Below are positions 55,597-63,812 of a stretch of 64,000 nt of DNA, one piece after another. This DNA comes from Candidatus Endomicrobium procryptotermitis. Lineage in GTDB: Bacteria; Elusimicrobiota; Endomicrobiia; Endomicrobiales; Endomicrobiaceae. Both the position numbers and the translations under genes were made by a program. Under the pieces are notes generated by a model. That model had not been told where the DNA came from. It worked only from the letters and a program-made list of their open reading frames with translations, and ran no database searches. The stretch covers positions 1 through 64,000 of the forward strand of contig JAITIP010000003.1 of NCBI GenBank assembly GCA_031279415.1. Direction: 5' to 3'. Position 1 is the first letter of the stretch. Every line of letters begins with the position of its first letter.

Positions 55597-55735
55597 TTTA
55601 CTACCCCCTTTTTATGACAAAATCCGTAGAACGCACAAGGTGCCAACATCATTTTCATATTCCACGCCGTATACCGGCACGTTGTTCAATTTTGTCTTTT
55701 ATTTTTTTCTAAAATTTAAATCTTTTCAGCTTTTT

Positions 55736-57409
55736 TTAATTTGTTTCATCTTGCAAAGCATCGTACCCTTCCTCGCTTGTGCGCACTTTTATTACATTTT
55801 CGACATTGTAAACAAATATTTTTCCATCTCCGATATTTCCTGTATGAAGTGTTTTCTTTATAGTGTCCACCAAAGTTTGTACAGGAATTTTTGCTACTAC
55901 TATTTCTAGTTTTACTTTAGGCAGCAAAGCGGTTTCAATAACAGAACCTCTGTAATATTCCGCATGACCTCTTTGCATACCGCGGCCCAAAACCTGAGTT
56001 ATCGTAATGCCCGTAATGCCCAAACCGTCCAAAGCCGCTTTAAGTTTTTCAAATTTATTCTGGTTGATAATCACTACGACTTTAGTAAGTTTAGTGCCGG
56101 TATGTGTGGGAACAGGCGGCGACGGAACGTCGCTTGTCTTCACTTCGCCTGTCTCGCTGTCAACAGTAGAAGAAAACAAAGAAGGCATAAAATCCGCGTA
56201 CCCTATGAGATTATGTTCGACTATATCAAGCCCCGTTATCTCTTCTTCTTTATCGACTCTGATTCCGATAGTCTTTTTGATAGCGAAAAAAGTGATTGCC
56301 ATTGTAACTGCAATCCATATGCCAACCGTTATCACTCCCAAAGTCTGAATTCCCAGCATTCTAAGACCGCCGCCATAAAGCAGACCTCCGTCCAGTGCAA
56401 AAACTCCGGTTAAAAGCGTTCCCAGCGCTCCGCAGACTCCGTGAACGGCGACAGCTCCTACGGGATCGTCAACTTTCAAAATTTTATCTATGAATTCTAC
56501 CGCAAGCACAACGACTATTCCTGCAGTACCACCTATTATTGCAGCTCCCAAAGGCGAAACCGCGTCGCATCCGGCAGTAATGGCTACAAGTCCTGCCAGA
56601 ACTCCGTTTAAAGTCATCGAAACGTCAGGCTTCTTGTAACGTATCCACGTGAAAAACAAAGTTACCGCAGCTCCTGCAGCTGCCGCAAGATTTGTAGTGA
56701 CAAAAATACTTGATGCGGAAACTATGCCGTCACCCGTCATTGAAACGGTAGAAGCTCCGTTAAATCCAAACCAGCCGAACCACAATATAAATACGCCCAA
56801 AGCGCCGAGCGTTATGCTGTGTCCGGGTATAGCCTGCGAAACTCCATTTTTAGAATATTTTCCGATACGAGGACCCAGTATGGCCGCACCTACAAAAGCC
56901 GCAACGCCGCCTACCATATGTACTGTAGTCGAACCTGCAAAATCGTGAAATCCAAGTTCTCCAAGCCAGCCACCGCCCCAAATCCAATGTCCCGAAATCG
57001 GATAGACTATCGCGCTTATCACTATACTGTAAACTATGTAAGCAGTAAATTTTGTTCTTTCCGCCATAGCGCCTGAAACTATTGTTGCAGCCGTAGCGCA
57101 AAAAACCGTTTGAAAAATCAAAAAAGCGTGAGAAGGATAGCTTCCTCCATATGTGTCAGCTTTGCTGAACAAATCAAACGACCCGAAAAAGCCGCTGCCC
57201 GCTCCGAACATTATTCCAAACCCTATAATCCAAAAAAACAAGGAACCTAAACTGAGATCCATAAGATTTTTCAAAACTATATTGCCTGCATTTTTGGCTC
57301 TTGTAAATCCGGCTTCAAGCATTGCAAATCCTGGCTGCATAAAAAATACCAAAGTCGCTCCGAACAATACCCATAAAGTATCCACAGATACAAATACTGT
57401 TTGTTCCAT
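55736..57409 (-). CDS. amtB: Ammonium transporter fused to a C-terminal PII signalling domain
   Basis: A 557-residue fusion. Residues 1 to about 405 are an Amt/Rh channel with eleven predicted helices. The pore twin histidines are in TTVHMVGGVAAFVG and GAVAVHGVCGALGT. After a linker rich in Ser, Pro and Thr, residues about 441-550 are a complete PII domain: KVVVIINQNKFEKLKAAL, GITGITITQVLGRG, LPKVKLEIVV and TGNIGDGKIFVYNVENVIKV. The T-loop reads RGHAEYYRGSVIE. The tyrosine at position 46 of GlnB is kept, but the uridylylation site Tyr51 is replaced by Ile (about residue 491). Control is therefore probably by direct ATP/ADP/2-oxoglutarate binding, with the domain gating its own channel. The leader carries two hairpins after a promoter. 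Confidence 0.95.
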   Translation of the reverse strand: MEQTVFVSVDTLWVLFGATLVFFMQPGFAMLEAGFTRAKNAGNIVLKNLMDLSLGSLFFWIIGFGIMFGAGSGFFGSFDLFSKADTYGGSYPSHAFLIFQTVFCATAATIVSGAMAERTKFTAYIVYSIVISAIVYPISGHWIWGGGWLGELGFHDFAGSTTVHMVGGVAAFVGAAILGPRIGKYSKNGVSQAIPGHSITLGALGVFILWFGWFGFNGASTVSMTGDGIVSASSIFVTTNLAAAAGAAVTLFFTWIRYKKPDVSMTLNGVLAGLVAITAGCDAVSPLGAAIIGGTAGIVVVLAVEFIDKILKVDDPVGAVAVHGVCGALGTLLTGVFALDGGLLYGGGLRMLGIQTLGVITVGIWIAVTMAITFFAIKKTIGIRVDKEEEITGLDIVEHNLIGYADFMPSLFSSTVDSETGEVKTSDVPSPPVPTHTGTKLTKVVVIINQNKFEKLKAALDGLGITGITITQVLGRGMQRGHAEYYRGSVIETALLPKVKLEIVVAKIPVQTLVDTIKKTLHTGNIGDGKIFVYNVENVIKVRTSEEGYDALQDETN

Positions 57410-57516
57410 GATATTCCTCCTTACAAAAATTTATAACTTCCGCGACAAACTTTTATTTTCCTCCTTTTTTATTTATGGAGTTTTAGCAGTACGCTTTTAT
57501 TCTAATTTCAAAGAAC

Positions 57517-57548
57517 AAGGCGCCGGAGATTTTTTTCTCCGGCGCCTT
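57517..57548 (-). promoter_or_regulatory. Amt leader hairpin 2
   Basis: AAGGCGCCGGAGA (57517-57529) pairs perfectly with TCTCCGGCGCCTT (57536-57548) around a six-base loop. On the minus strand it is followed by GTTCTTTG, so it is a poorer terminator than hairpin 1. It is homologous to hairpin 1 at three covarying positions. It starts about 110 bases before the amt ATG. Confidence 0.75.
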
Positions 57549-57580
57549 TGCCGTACCAATCATTAAAATGCTGAAAACAA

Positions 57581-57615
57581 AACGGAGCCGAAGAAAAGTT
57601 TTCTTCGGCTCCGTT
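57581..57615 (-). terminator. Amt leader hairpin 1 (terminator-like)
   Basis: AACGGAGCCGAAGAAAA (57581-57597) and its complement (57599-57615) form a near-continuous stem. On the minus strand it is followed by TTTTGTTTT, the form of an intrinsic terminator. It begins about 17 bases after the predicted start of the amt transcript, so it would truncate that transcript unless it is opened. Confidence 0.72.
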
Positions 57616-57639
57616 GCCATTTTGTATTAAATTAGCAAT

Positions 57640-57668
57640 AATCTACAAACTTATTTTATTTTTGTCAA
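57640..57668 (-). promoter_or_regulatory. Promoter upstream of the amt leader hairpins
   Basis: Minus strand TTGACA (57663-57668), 17 bases, TAGATT (57640-57645). The -35 is perfect and the -10 matches at four of six positions. The predicted start is near 57632, just before hairpin 1. Confidence 0.6.
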
Positions 57669-57764
57669 GTGTTTTTTTTTCTGAGAAACAAAATGGAATC
57701 TTAGATACGGCAAACAACAGAAATGCAGCAAAGGCAAGAACCATTTTTTCAAAATCCCCTCAAA

Positions 57765-57791
57765 ATTGCGCCGCACAGAGTGCAGCGCAAT
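57765..57791 (-). terminator. Terminator-like hairpin downstream of the exported nitroreductase
   Basis: ATTGCGC-C-GCAC (57765-57776), loop AGA, GTGC-A-GCGCAAT (57780-57791). The one mismatch (C/A on plus) becomes a G-U pair in minus-strand RNA, which suggests it acts in the minus direction. It is followed by TTTTGAGG and lies about 118 bases after the stop at 57909. Confidence 0.55.
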
Positions 57792-57908
57792 GCTTTAATA
57801 TGTCGCACAATCACAAGAACATGCAATGACAAATGAGCAGGTGGAACAAAATGCAGGGTTGTCAGCCTGTATGTGATTCAAAATCTGCTCTTTATTGTTA
57901 CAGAAAAG

Positions 57909-58469
57909 CTACCATTTGTTGGTATGGATTTTTCCTGCATCATACTTGTTTTTCGGCTGTGTTTCGCCTTTGGGCTTGCCTATTGGAATTACGTTTAAAG
58001 GAACAAATTCAGAAGGTATTGAGAAAGTTTTTCTTACGGCGTCAACTCTTTTTTTGTCCGGATAAACAGCCGTCCATACTGCGCCAAGTCCCAAATCCTG
58101 CACGGCAAGCAAAATATTTTCCGTAGCTGCCGAACAATCCATTATCCAAAAATCTTCCGAGTCTTTTTTCCCGCAGACTATTATTGCTATAGAAGCTTCT
58201 CTGAGCATTTTTGCATAAGGAAGCTTGTCTGCAAGAGAGTCAATCACTTCGTGATCGTCAACTATGATGAAAGCCCATGGCTGAACATTCCTAGCGCTCG
58301 GAGCAGCCATGGCAGCTTTCAAAATAATGTCCAAGTCCTGCTGTTCTATTTTGCCCCTTTCATAACTTCTGACGCTTGTTCTTTTCATAATGGTGTCAAT
58401 GGTCTGTGCTGCAAAAACATTTGAAACAAAGAAAAACGAAACAACAAAATACAAAAATAATTTTTTCAT
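57909..58469 (-). CDS. Exported nitroreductase-family protein
   Basis: A 186-residue protein. A signal peptide (MKKLFLYFVVSFFFVSNVFA) precedes a full nitroreductase domain: IMKRTSVRSYERGKIEQQDL, LKAAMAAPSARNVQPWAFII, CSAATENILLAVQDLGLGAV and WTAVYPDKKRVDAVRKTFSI. It ends in KNKYDAGKIHTNKW. It closely parallels the cytoplasmic paralogue at 52262-52762. FMN must either be exported or inserted after transport by Tat or Sec plus a flavin trafficking route; no twin arginine is visible. Substrate is unknown. Confidence 0.9.
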   Translation of the reverse strand: MKKLFLYFVVSFFFVSNVFAAQTIDTIMKRTSVRSYERGKIEQQDLDIILKAAMAAPSARNVQPWAFIIVDDHEVIDSLADKLPYAKMLREASIAIIVCGKKDSEDFWIMDCSAATENILLAVQDLGLGAVWTAVYPDKKRVDAVRKTFSIPSEFVPLNVIPIGKPKGETQPKNKYDAGKIHTNKW

Positions 58470-58714
58470 TGTATCCTCTTTTTAATTATATTACGGCAAG
58501 ATAAAAGTCATTAATATAAGAACTAATAATTTATACATCCGAACAAAGAGAAAGACGCGATGAGTTCACAATATTTATTAAAAAGTATTTAAATTGCCCG
58601 TAATTATACCATAATATTTTTCGTGCTTGCAAGATTCGCTTGAATATAGTAAAACCATTTGGATGATTATAAATATCATCACGACAAAATACTATTACTG
58701 AAGCAAAAAAGTTT

Positions 58715-59314
58715 TTATTTTATCAACGCAAGCAGAGCTTGTTTGAGGAGTGAAATAACCTGGACAATTATAAACGCCGCGATAAAAAGGCTCAAAACAG
58801 GGTCAAAAAAATACATGTCCTTAAGATAATATATTGCTGATGCAGAGGCAATCAACGGCATTAAAGCGGCGCACAGCGCGTATTTTATGAAAAGCGTTTT
58901 TATGTCTTTATTTTTTTTGATTTCGGGATAAAGAAGCAATAAGCAAAAAGCCAGCCCTGTAAAAGCCGAAAATGCCATCCAGCATGTCATAGCAAGGTTA
59001 ATCCCCACAGGGTCAGCAAAAAGAACAACCGCTTTATAAATTATATACAGAGCGATTATCAGCAGCATAACCCCGTTTAAACATATCGAATAGAACTGCG
59101 AACGTTTAAAGGCTTCGCCTTCTTCTTTGCTTATGTTTAAATTTTTGCCGATTATTGCAGGCAGCGCAGCAAACGACGCTGCGAGCATCAAGCCCGCGTG
59201 ACTTAAAAGAGAAAGGCTTCCGGAAAAAAAGCTGCCCACCGTTTCAACAAACACCAGCAATAAGCCGATGCCTAAAACAGTGGGCAGTTTAAACTCTTCT
59301 TTTATTTTTATCAT
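58715..59314 (-). CDS. CDF-like membrane protein lacking the metal-binding residues
   Basis: A 199-residue polytopic protein with six predicted helices. FVETVGSFFSGSLSLLSHAG resembles TM1-TM2 of cation diffusion facilitators, and FFDPVLSLFIAAFIIVQVISLL resembles TM6. The key TM2 residues (usually D-A-G-H-N/M-L-x-D) are SHAGLMLAA here, so both aspartates and the histidine are lost. The TM5 H-x3-D motif is replaced by ALCAALMPLIA. The cytoplasmic C-terminal domain is also missing. It is therefore unlikely to transport zinc or iron in the usual way. No ribosome-binding site is visible; the inverted-repeat element at 59328-59434 ends 14 bases upstream. Confidence 0.68.
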   Translation of the reverse strand: MIKIKEEFKLPTVLGIGLLLVFVETVGSFFSGSLSLLSHAGLMLAASFAALPAIIGKNLNISKEEGEAFKRSQFYSICLNGVMLLIIALYIIYKAVVLFADPVGINLAMTCWMAFSAFTGLAFCLLLLYPEIKKNKDIKTLFIKYALCAALMPLIASASAIYYLKDMYFFDPVLSLFIAAFIIVQVISLLKQALLALIK

Positions 59315-59327
59315 CGTTATTATTAAA

Positions 59328-59434
59328 CAATTAATAAATAATCATTATTGTGTTTCGCAAGTCAGGCTTGCAAAACCTGTTAACAGGTTCGTCCGCGCCG
59401 AAATTCTAAACGGTTCATTGTTAATTATTAATTG
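59328..59434. repeat. 107-bp element with imperfect terminal inverted repeats (MITE-like)
   Basis: Ends are CAATTAATAAATAAT (59328-59342) and the complement of CAATTAATAATTAAC (59420-59434), matching at 13 of 15 positions. Inside are a GCAAG/CTTGC stem (59357-59371) and a perfect 16-base palindrome AACCTGTTAACAGGTT (59374-59389). It fills the gap between pyk and the CDF-like gene. No second copy was noticed in this window. Confidence 0.5.
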
Positions 59435-59442
59435 GACTCCTG

Positions 59443-60480
59443 TTACTTTACCAGCGGCAGCCTGTAACTGTTCTTTTCCGTGAACTTAATGATGTTTCCC
59501 ATCATTTCAACCGCTTCGGCGGGATATTGTCCTACCGCGGTTTCTGCTGAAAGCATTACATAATCGCTTCCGTCAATGATAGCGTTTGCAACATCGCTGA
59601 CTTCTGCTCTTGTCGGAATCGGGTTTTCCACCATGCTTTCAAGCATTTGCGTCGCGGTTATGACGAACTTTTTGCGCGAACGGCATTTCTTTATTATATA
59701 TTTTTGTACAACAGGCACAGTCCACAGCGGAATCGAAATTCCCATGTCGCCCCTTGCGACCATTATGCCATCGCACACGTCAAGAATCGAAGGAAGATTG
59801 TCTATTCCTTCCCTGTCTTCAATTTTAGCTATAAGTTTACAACAGTCTTTCTTTTTTTCTTTTTCCAATATGGAAATAAGAGGTCTCATGTCACCCGCAG
59901 TTCTCACAAAAGAATTTGCAACAAAATCGACATTGCGTTTTAAAGCAAAACGCATATCTTCCATGTCTTTTTTTTCCATATGAGGAAATTGAAGGTTCGC
60001 CTGCGGTATGTTGATGCCTTTATGCGTTTTGAGAACGTAATCCGACTGCACTTCTGTGATAAGCTCATCTTTTTTCGAAGACAATACTTTTAGTTTTAAG
60101 TTACCATCATCTATAAAAATATCGAAACCTTTTTTTATGTCCATAAGAGAATTTGAGTAATCTATGTAAATCTTTTTATTGTTGCCGGCAACCTCTTTAT
60201 TCGTAAGTATAAGTTTTTGTTTCTTTTTCAGTTCGACTTTACCATTTTTGATTTCTCCGACCCTTATTCTGTGACCTTCAAGATCTGCAAGAATTTTTAT
60301 GTCTCTGCTGTATTTTTTATTGAAATTTCTTATTAACGCAAAATCTTTTTCGTGTTCGACATAAGTTCCGTGCGAAAAATTAAGCCTTATAACCGTCATT
60401 CCCGCGTACGCCATTTTTTTCAGAACTGATAAAGAACGCGTCGCCGGCCCCATTGTGCATATTATTCCTGTTTTTGCCAT
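59443..60480 (-). CDS. pyk: Pyruvate kinase without the C-terminal allosteric domain
   Basis: A 345-residue enzyme, against about 470 for a typical pyruvate kinase. The catalytic barrel is complete: [29 protein letters not shown], the B domain inserted at about 70-160, [52 protein letters not shown] and [18 protein letters not shown]. It stops just after [18 protein letters not shown], exactly where the C domain normally begins. The enzyme makes pyruvate and ATP from PEP and ADP. Lacking the C domain, it probably has no fructose-1,6-bisphosphate or AMP site. Its 3' end lies 9 bases from an inverted-repeat element, which may mark a truncation. Confidence 0.93.
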   Translation of the reverse strand: MAKTGIICTMGPATRSLSVLKKMAYAGMTVIRLNFSHGTYVEHEKDFALIRNFNKKYSRDIKILADLEGHRIRVGEIKNGKVELKKKQKLILTNKEVAGNNKKIYIDYSNSLMDIKKGFDIFIDDGNLKLKVLSSKKDELITEVQSDYVLKTHKGINIPQANLQFPHMEKKDMEDMRFALKRNVDFVANSFVRTAGDMRPLISILEKEKKKDCCKLIAKIEDREGIDNLPSILDVCDGIMVARGDMGISIPLWTVPVVQKYIIKKCRSRKKFVITATQMLESMVENPIPTRAEVSDVANAIIDGSDYVMLSAETAVGQYPAEAVEMMGNIIKFTEKNSYRLPLVK

Positions 60481-60532
60481 TTGTGCTCCTTTCTTCTATT
60501 CAATTTAATATAGTGCATATAAAAAACAGCTT

Positions 60533-61375
60533 TTATTTCCATTCCGGGATTTCCTGTATCCAAAATTCTGTGCCGTGAACTCTGTTTACCGCGAGTTTTG
60601 AAGAATTTGCCCACTCTCCGCCTAGACTATAAGTATGATACAGTAAATACGGTGTATCAGGTATTCTTATCGGGTCCATAAAAGTCTTTCTTTGAGGATT
60701 ATTTTTCTTTTCAGTCATAATCTCATAAAATTTACCTGTTTTTAAATCACAAACATAAATCCCGATAGTATCTTTTTCCACTTCATCTGAAGTACGGCCT
60801 TTCAAATTTCCGACAAAATGCGTTCCGTAAAAATATATTTTTTCATTCACATTATCAACATAAAAATATGTACGCGCCATTATTGCTATATAATTTTTTG
60901 AAAGAACCCTTCTCTTGCTGCCTTCTGCTAACTCAAAAATTTTATCTGCACTTATTATATCCAAACCTCTTGCCAAAAGTTCTTGTCTTTCTTCTTCTGT
61001 GCGGAGCGGGATAAGATTAATATATTTTTTGTCGTTAATAATAATTTTATTATCAAAATTATCGTAATCTTCAGCGTCACGTACAGGTATTATATTTTCC
61101 AACAGAGAATTTATTTCTTGTTCTTTTAGCGTTAATTCCATCAAATGCCTGTCGCGGTACTTTAATATAAGTGTTTTACTATGTCCGTTGCCAGCATCAT
61201 AATTTAAACATATGTACAGTTCATTTTTGTTTATTACATATCCGTCAAAAGAACAATACCTTTTTTCAAGCCTGTAAAGCATAGAAGCTTCATTGTACGG
61301 CTGTTGCATATCATCAGCCGCTACCCCGCAAGCGGATAATATAAAAAGCGTAAATATTACTATTATTTATTTCAT
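60533..61375 (-). pseudogene. Lipoprotein gene with a stop codon in its signal peptide
   Basis: The open part (61309 to 60533) encodes 258 residues with no signal peptide. Reading in frame upstream from 61375 gives M-K-stop, then IIVIFTLFILSACGVAADD, a textbook lipoprotein signal with lipobox LSAC. Changing the TAA at 61367-61369 to AAA would restore a 280-residue lipoprotein. The mature part (YRLEKRYCSFDGYVINKNEL, YFYVDNVNEKIYFYGTHFVG) belongs to no family I recognise and looks like a beta-rich domain. It lies 10 bases after a decayed peptidase-like gene, so the two probably formed an operon. Confidence 0.75.
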
Positions 61376-61385
61376 ATTTAACATT

Positions 61386-62073
61386 TTATGTCTTCTTATT
61401 ACAAAAAAAATCAGCTGCAGGTACTCTGTCTGGACCAAATTGCACTGAAAAATTATCTGTTTCTCCAATCTCTTTAGTTCTGGTGTTATAACCGTCAACT
61501 ATAACTTTGCCGTCTTGTAAATCATTGCCTGTTACAAACACTACATGTCCTTGTCCGCCTGAGGGATTGTTATATATTGCCAGAATTATGTTGCCCTCAG
61601 CTGCAAGCTGTTGAGCTGTGGTATGGTCAAGAACGCCGCTTGCCATTCGTGGAATCATTTCGCCGTTACCGGATTTGCCGAAATAATCATACATCTGGTT
61701 TGCGGTCATTGTCCATGGGCTTCCTTCCGCCATCGGCAGCATTATGCCGTATCTGGCAGCAAGCCCGCAGTACACATATAAATACAGTATGAAGAATCAT
61801 TACCCTTTGCATATTGCAGGTCTCTTTCCCTTGCCTGAATATACTTGTTTAACTTCTCGTATTCTTTTTCAATATCATCTCCATATATTCCTATATCAAA
61901 GAATAGTAAAGGCATATCAAAACCAAGCGGCTGTACATCTTTGCGGGAAGGTTTGAAATACGATACGCAGCTTATATATATTACCGCGTCGGACGCATTA
62001 ATAAAAGTTACGACGGCGTTTGAATACCCGTTTGCCGTAATTACGATTTTTGCCCGTTATACAATAAAAGCAT
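61386..62073 (-). pseudogene. Decayed gene for a possible Cys-peptidase/amidase-like protein (two frameshifts)
   Basis: The remaining open frame (61775-61386, GTG start) gives 129 residues: YCGLAARYGIMLPMAEGSPW, AAEGNIILAIYNN and GGQGHVVFVTGNDLQ. The Cys and GHV motifs recall NlpC/CHAP or amidase-effector folds, but weakly. Upstream on the minus strand another frame continues the protein: IVITANGYSNAVVTFINASD, SYFKPSRKDVQPLGFDMPLL, GDDIEKEYEKLNKYIQARER and YAKGNDSSYCIY. It joins the first through a one-base deficit near 61777. A third frame (MLLLYNGQ from the ATG at 62073) joins at an A run near 62048. The gene looks inactivated. No family is certain. A broken lipoprotein gene follows. Confidence 0.6.
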
Positions 62074-62108
62074 GCTTTATTTATGCAACAATAAATATGT
62101 GCTATTTG

Positions 62109-63482
62109 TTATGAATCTACTTTCGGCAGATGAGATAAAGCTTCTTCAACTTTTTCCGAAGGATACTCATAATCCAGCATTTTTCCGGAAAGGTAGTTAT
62201 CATATGCGGATAAATCGAAATGTCCGTGACCTGAAAGATTGAAAAGAATAGTTTTTGATTTTCCTTCTTCTTTTGCTTTAAGTGCTTCATCGATGGCCGC
62301 TTTTATCGCGTGTGCCGATTCTGGCGCAGGAAGAATTCCTTCCGTTCTCGCAAAAGTTACTGCAGCATCAAAAACTTCGCGCTGCTTTACCGCTATCGGT
62401 GTAACGATTTTATGTTTTACCAAAGCCGAAACGAGCGGAGATGCTCCGTGATAACGCAGTCCTCCTGCATGTATTCCGCCTGGCATAAAAGTATGTCCAA
62501 GCGTATACATTTTAAGAGCAGGCGTAAATCCCGACGTGTCACCATAATCGTACGCTAAAATGCCTTTTGAAAGTTTTGGGCATGCTGAAGGTTCCACTGC
62601 GATCGCCTTTAAATCCGCTTTTTTACCATGCAGTTTGTCCATTATAAAAGGAAAAGCCGTTCCCGAAAAGTTTGAACCGCCGCCAAGACATGCGATAACT
62701 ATATCGGGATAATCGCCTGCTATTTCAAGCTGCTTTTTTGCTTCAAGACCTATTACTGTTTGATGCATTGCTACATGATTTAAAACGCTTCCTAGAGAAT
62801 ATTTCGCATTTTTATGTGTAATCACATCTTCGATAGCTTCGGAAATCGCTATTCCCAAAGAACCCTGATTGTCCGGATCTTCGACTATAACTTTTCTTCC
62901 GACTTCGGTTTGAACTGAAGGGCTGGAAAAAACCTGTGCTCCGTAAACTTGCATTAAAGATTTTCTGTAAGGTTTTTGTTCAAAAGAAACTTTAACCATA
63001 TAAATGACGCATTCGATGCCAAACATTTTGCAGGCCATAGCGAGAGCCGATCCCCACTGTCCTGCGCCAGTTTCCGTAGCTATCCTTTTTACGCCTTCTT
63101 TCATGTTATAGTAAGCCTGCGCAACTGCGGAATTGGATTTATGGCTGCCCGAAGGACTTACACTTTCATTTTTAAAGTATATTTTTGCGGGGGTGTCTAA
63201 AGTTTTTTCAAGATTGTATGCCCTTACGAGCGGGGAAGGTCTCCATATTTTGTAAACGTCAAGGACTTCCGACGGAATATCTATAAATCTTTCCATGCTC
63301 ATTTCTTGTTTTATGATTTCTGCGGGAAAAATTGCCGATAAGTCCTGTGCGGTGGCAGGTTTTCCAGTTTTTGTGTTAAACGGCGGATCGAGCGGCTGCG
63401 GAAGATCTGCCTGTATGTTGTACCACTGTTTAGGCATGTCCTGCTCGTTTAATATTATTTTCTTTAAACTTGATTTTGACAT
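62109..63482 (-). CDS. trpB: TrpB2-type tryptophan synthase beta-like protein
   Basis: A 457-residue PLP enzyme of the long TrpB2 class. The PLP lysine is in [20 protein letters not shown] and the phosphate-binding loop is [30 protein letters not shown] and [17 protein letters not shown] are typical TrpB2 stretches. TrpB2 forms tryptophan from indole and serine and does not need TrpA. No other trp gene is in the window, so it stands alone and may salvage indole. A TAAGGAGAG ribosome-binding site precedes the ATG. Confidence 0.93.
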   Translation of the reverse strand: MSKSSLKKIILNEQDMPKQWYNIQADLPQPLDPPFNTKTGKPATAQDLSAIFPAEIIKQEMSMERFIDIPSEVLDVYKIWRPSPLVRAYNLEKTLDTPAKIYFKNESVSPSGSHKSNSAVAQAYYNMKEGVKRIATETGAGQWGSALAMACKMFGIECVIYMVKVSFEQKPYRKSLMQVYGAQVFSSPSVQTEVGRKVIVEDPDNQGSLGIAISEAIEDVITHKNAKYSLGSVLNHVAMHQTVIGLEAKKQLEIAGDYPDIVIACLGGGSNFSGTAFPFIMDKLHGKKADLKAIAVEPSACPKLSKGILAYDYGDTSGFTPALKMYTLGHTFMPGGIHAGGLRYHGASPLVSALVKHKIVTPIAVKQREVFDAAVTFARTEGILPAPESAHAIKAAIDEALKAKEEGKSKTILFNLSGHGHFDLSAYDNYLSGKMLDYEYPSEKVEEALSHLPKVDS

Positions 63483-63812
63483 TCTGCTCTCCTTATTTAA
63501 TAAATTAAAGAAATGGCTGCGACAGCTGCGGAATTACCATCGAAAGCCCGGAGCTTTAAATATTTTTAAAATATACGGTAGATAATCAAAAAGATTTTTA
63601 TATTTCATAAATAATTAAAAATTATATATAATACTCGAAATAAAAGTCAAATAAACAAAAAAAATTGCATGCCCACAAAAAATCAAAAAATGATTGAAAA
63701 TAAAATCATTATCGTTTTTTTAGAGAATTATTGACTTTTTTTTAAAATTATATTATAAATTAAAGGCGTTTTGAAAATTTAGCAGCTATTAAGTTGCGGA
63801 GGTATTTTTCAG
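63483..63812. other. 330-base divergent gap between trpB2 and the HU gene
   Basis: Very AT-rich. It contains the divergent promoter region; only the HU promoter is clear. No coding frame or RNA gene is visible. Confidence 0.5.
63731..63759 (+). promoter_or_regulatory. Promoter of the HU-family gene
   Basis: TTGACT (63731-63736), 17 bases, TATAAA (63754-63759), 53 bases before the ATG, in an AT-rich tract. Confidence 0.65.

Noticed and set aside
57483-57620. 45-codon frame crossing both amt leader hairpins (ATG at 57620)
   Set aside because: No Shine-Dalgarno; composition is dictated by the hairpins. RNA structure with compensatory changes explains it better than coding.
57652-57753. 33-codon hydrophobic frame (MVLAFAAFLLFAVSKIPF) before amt
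   Set aside because: Overlaps the promoter -35 region and lacks clear start signals.
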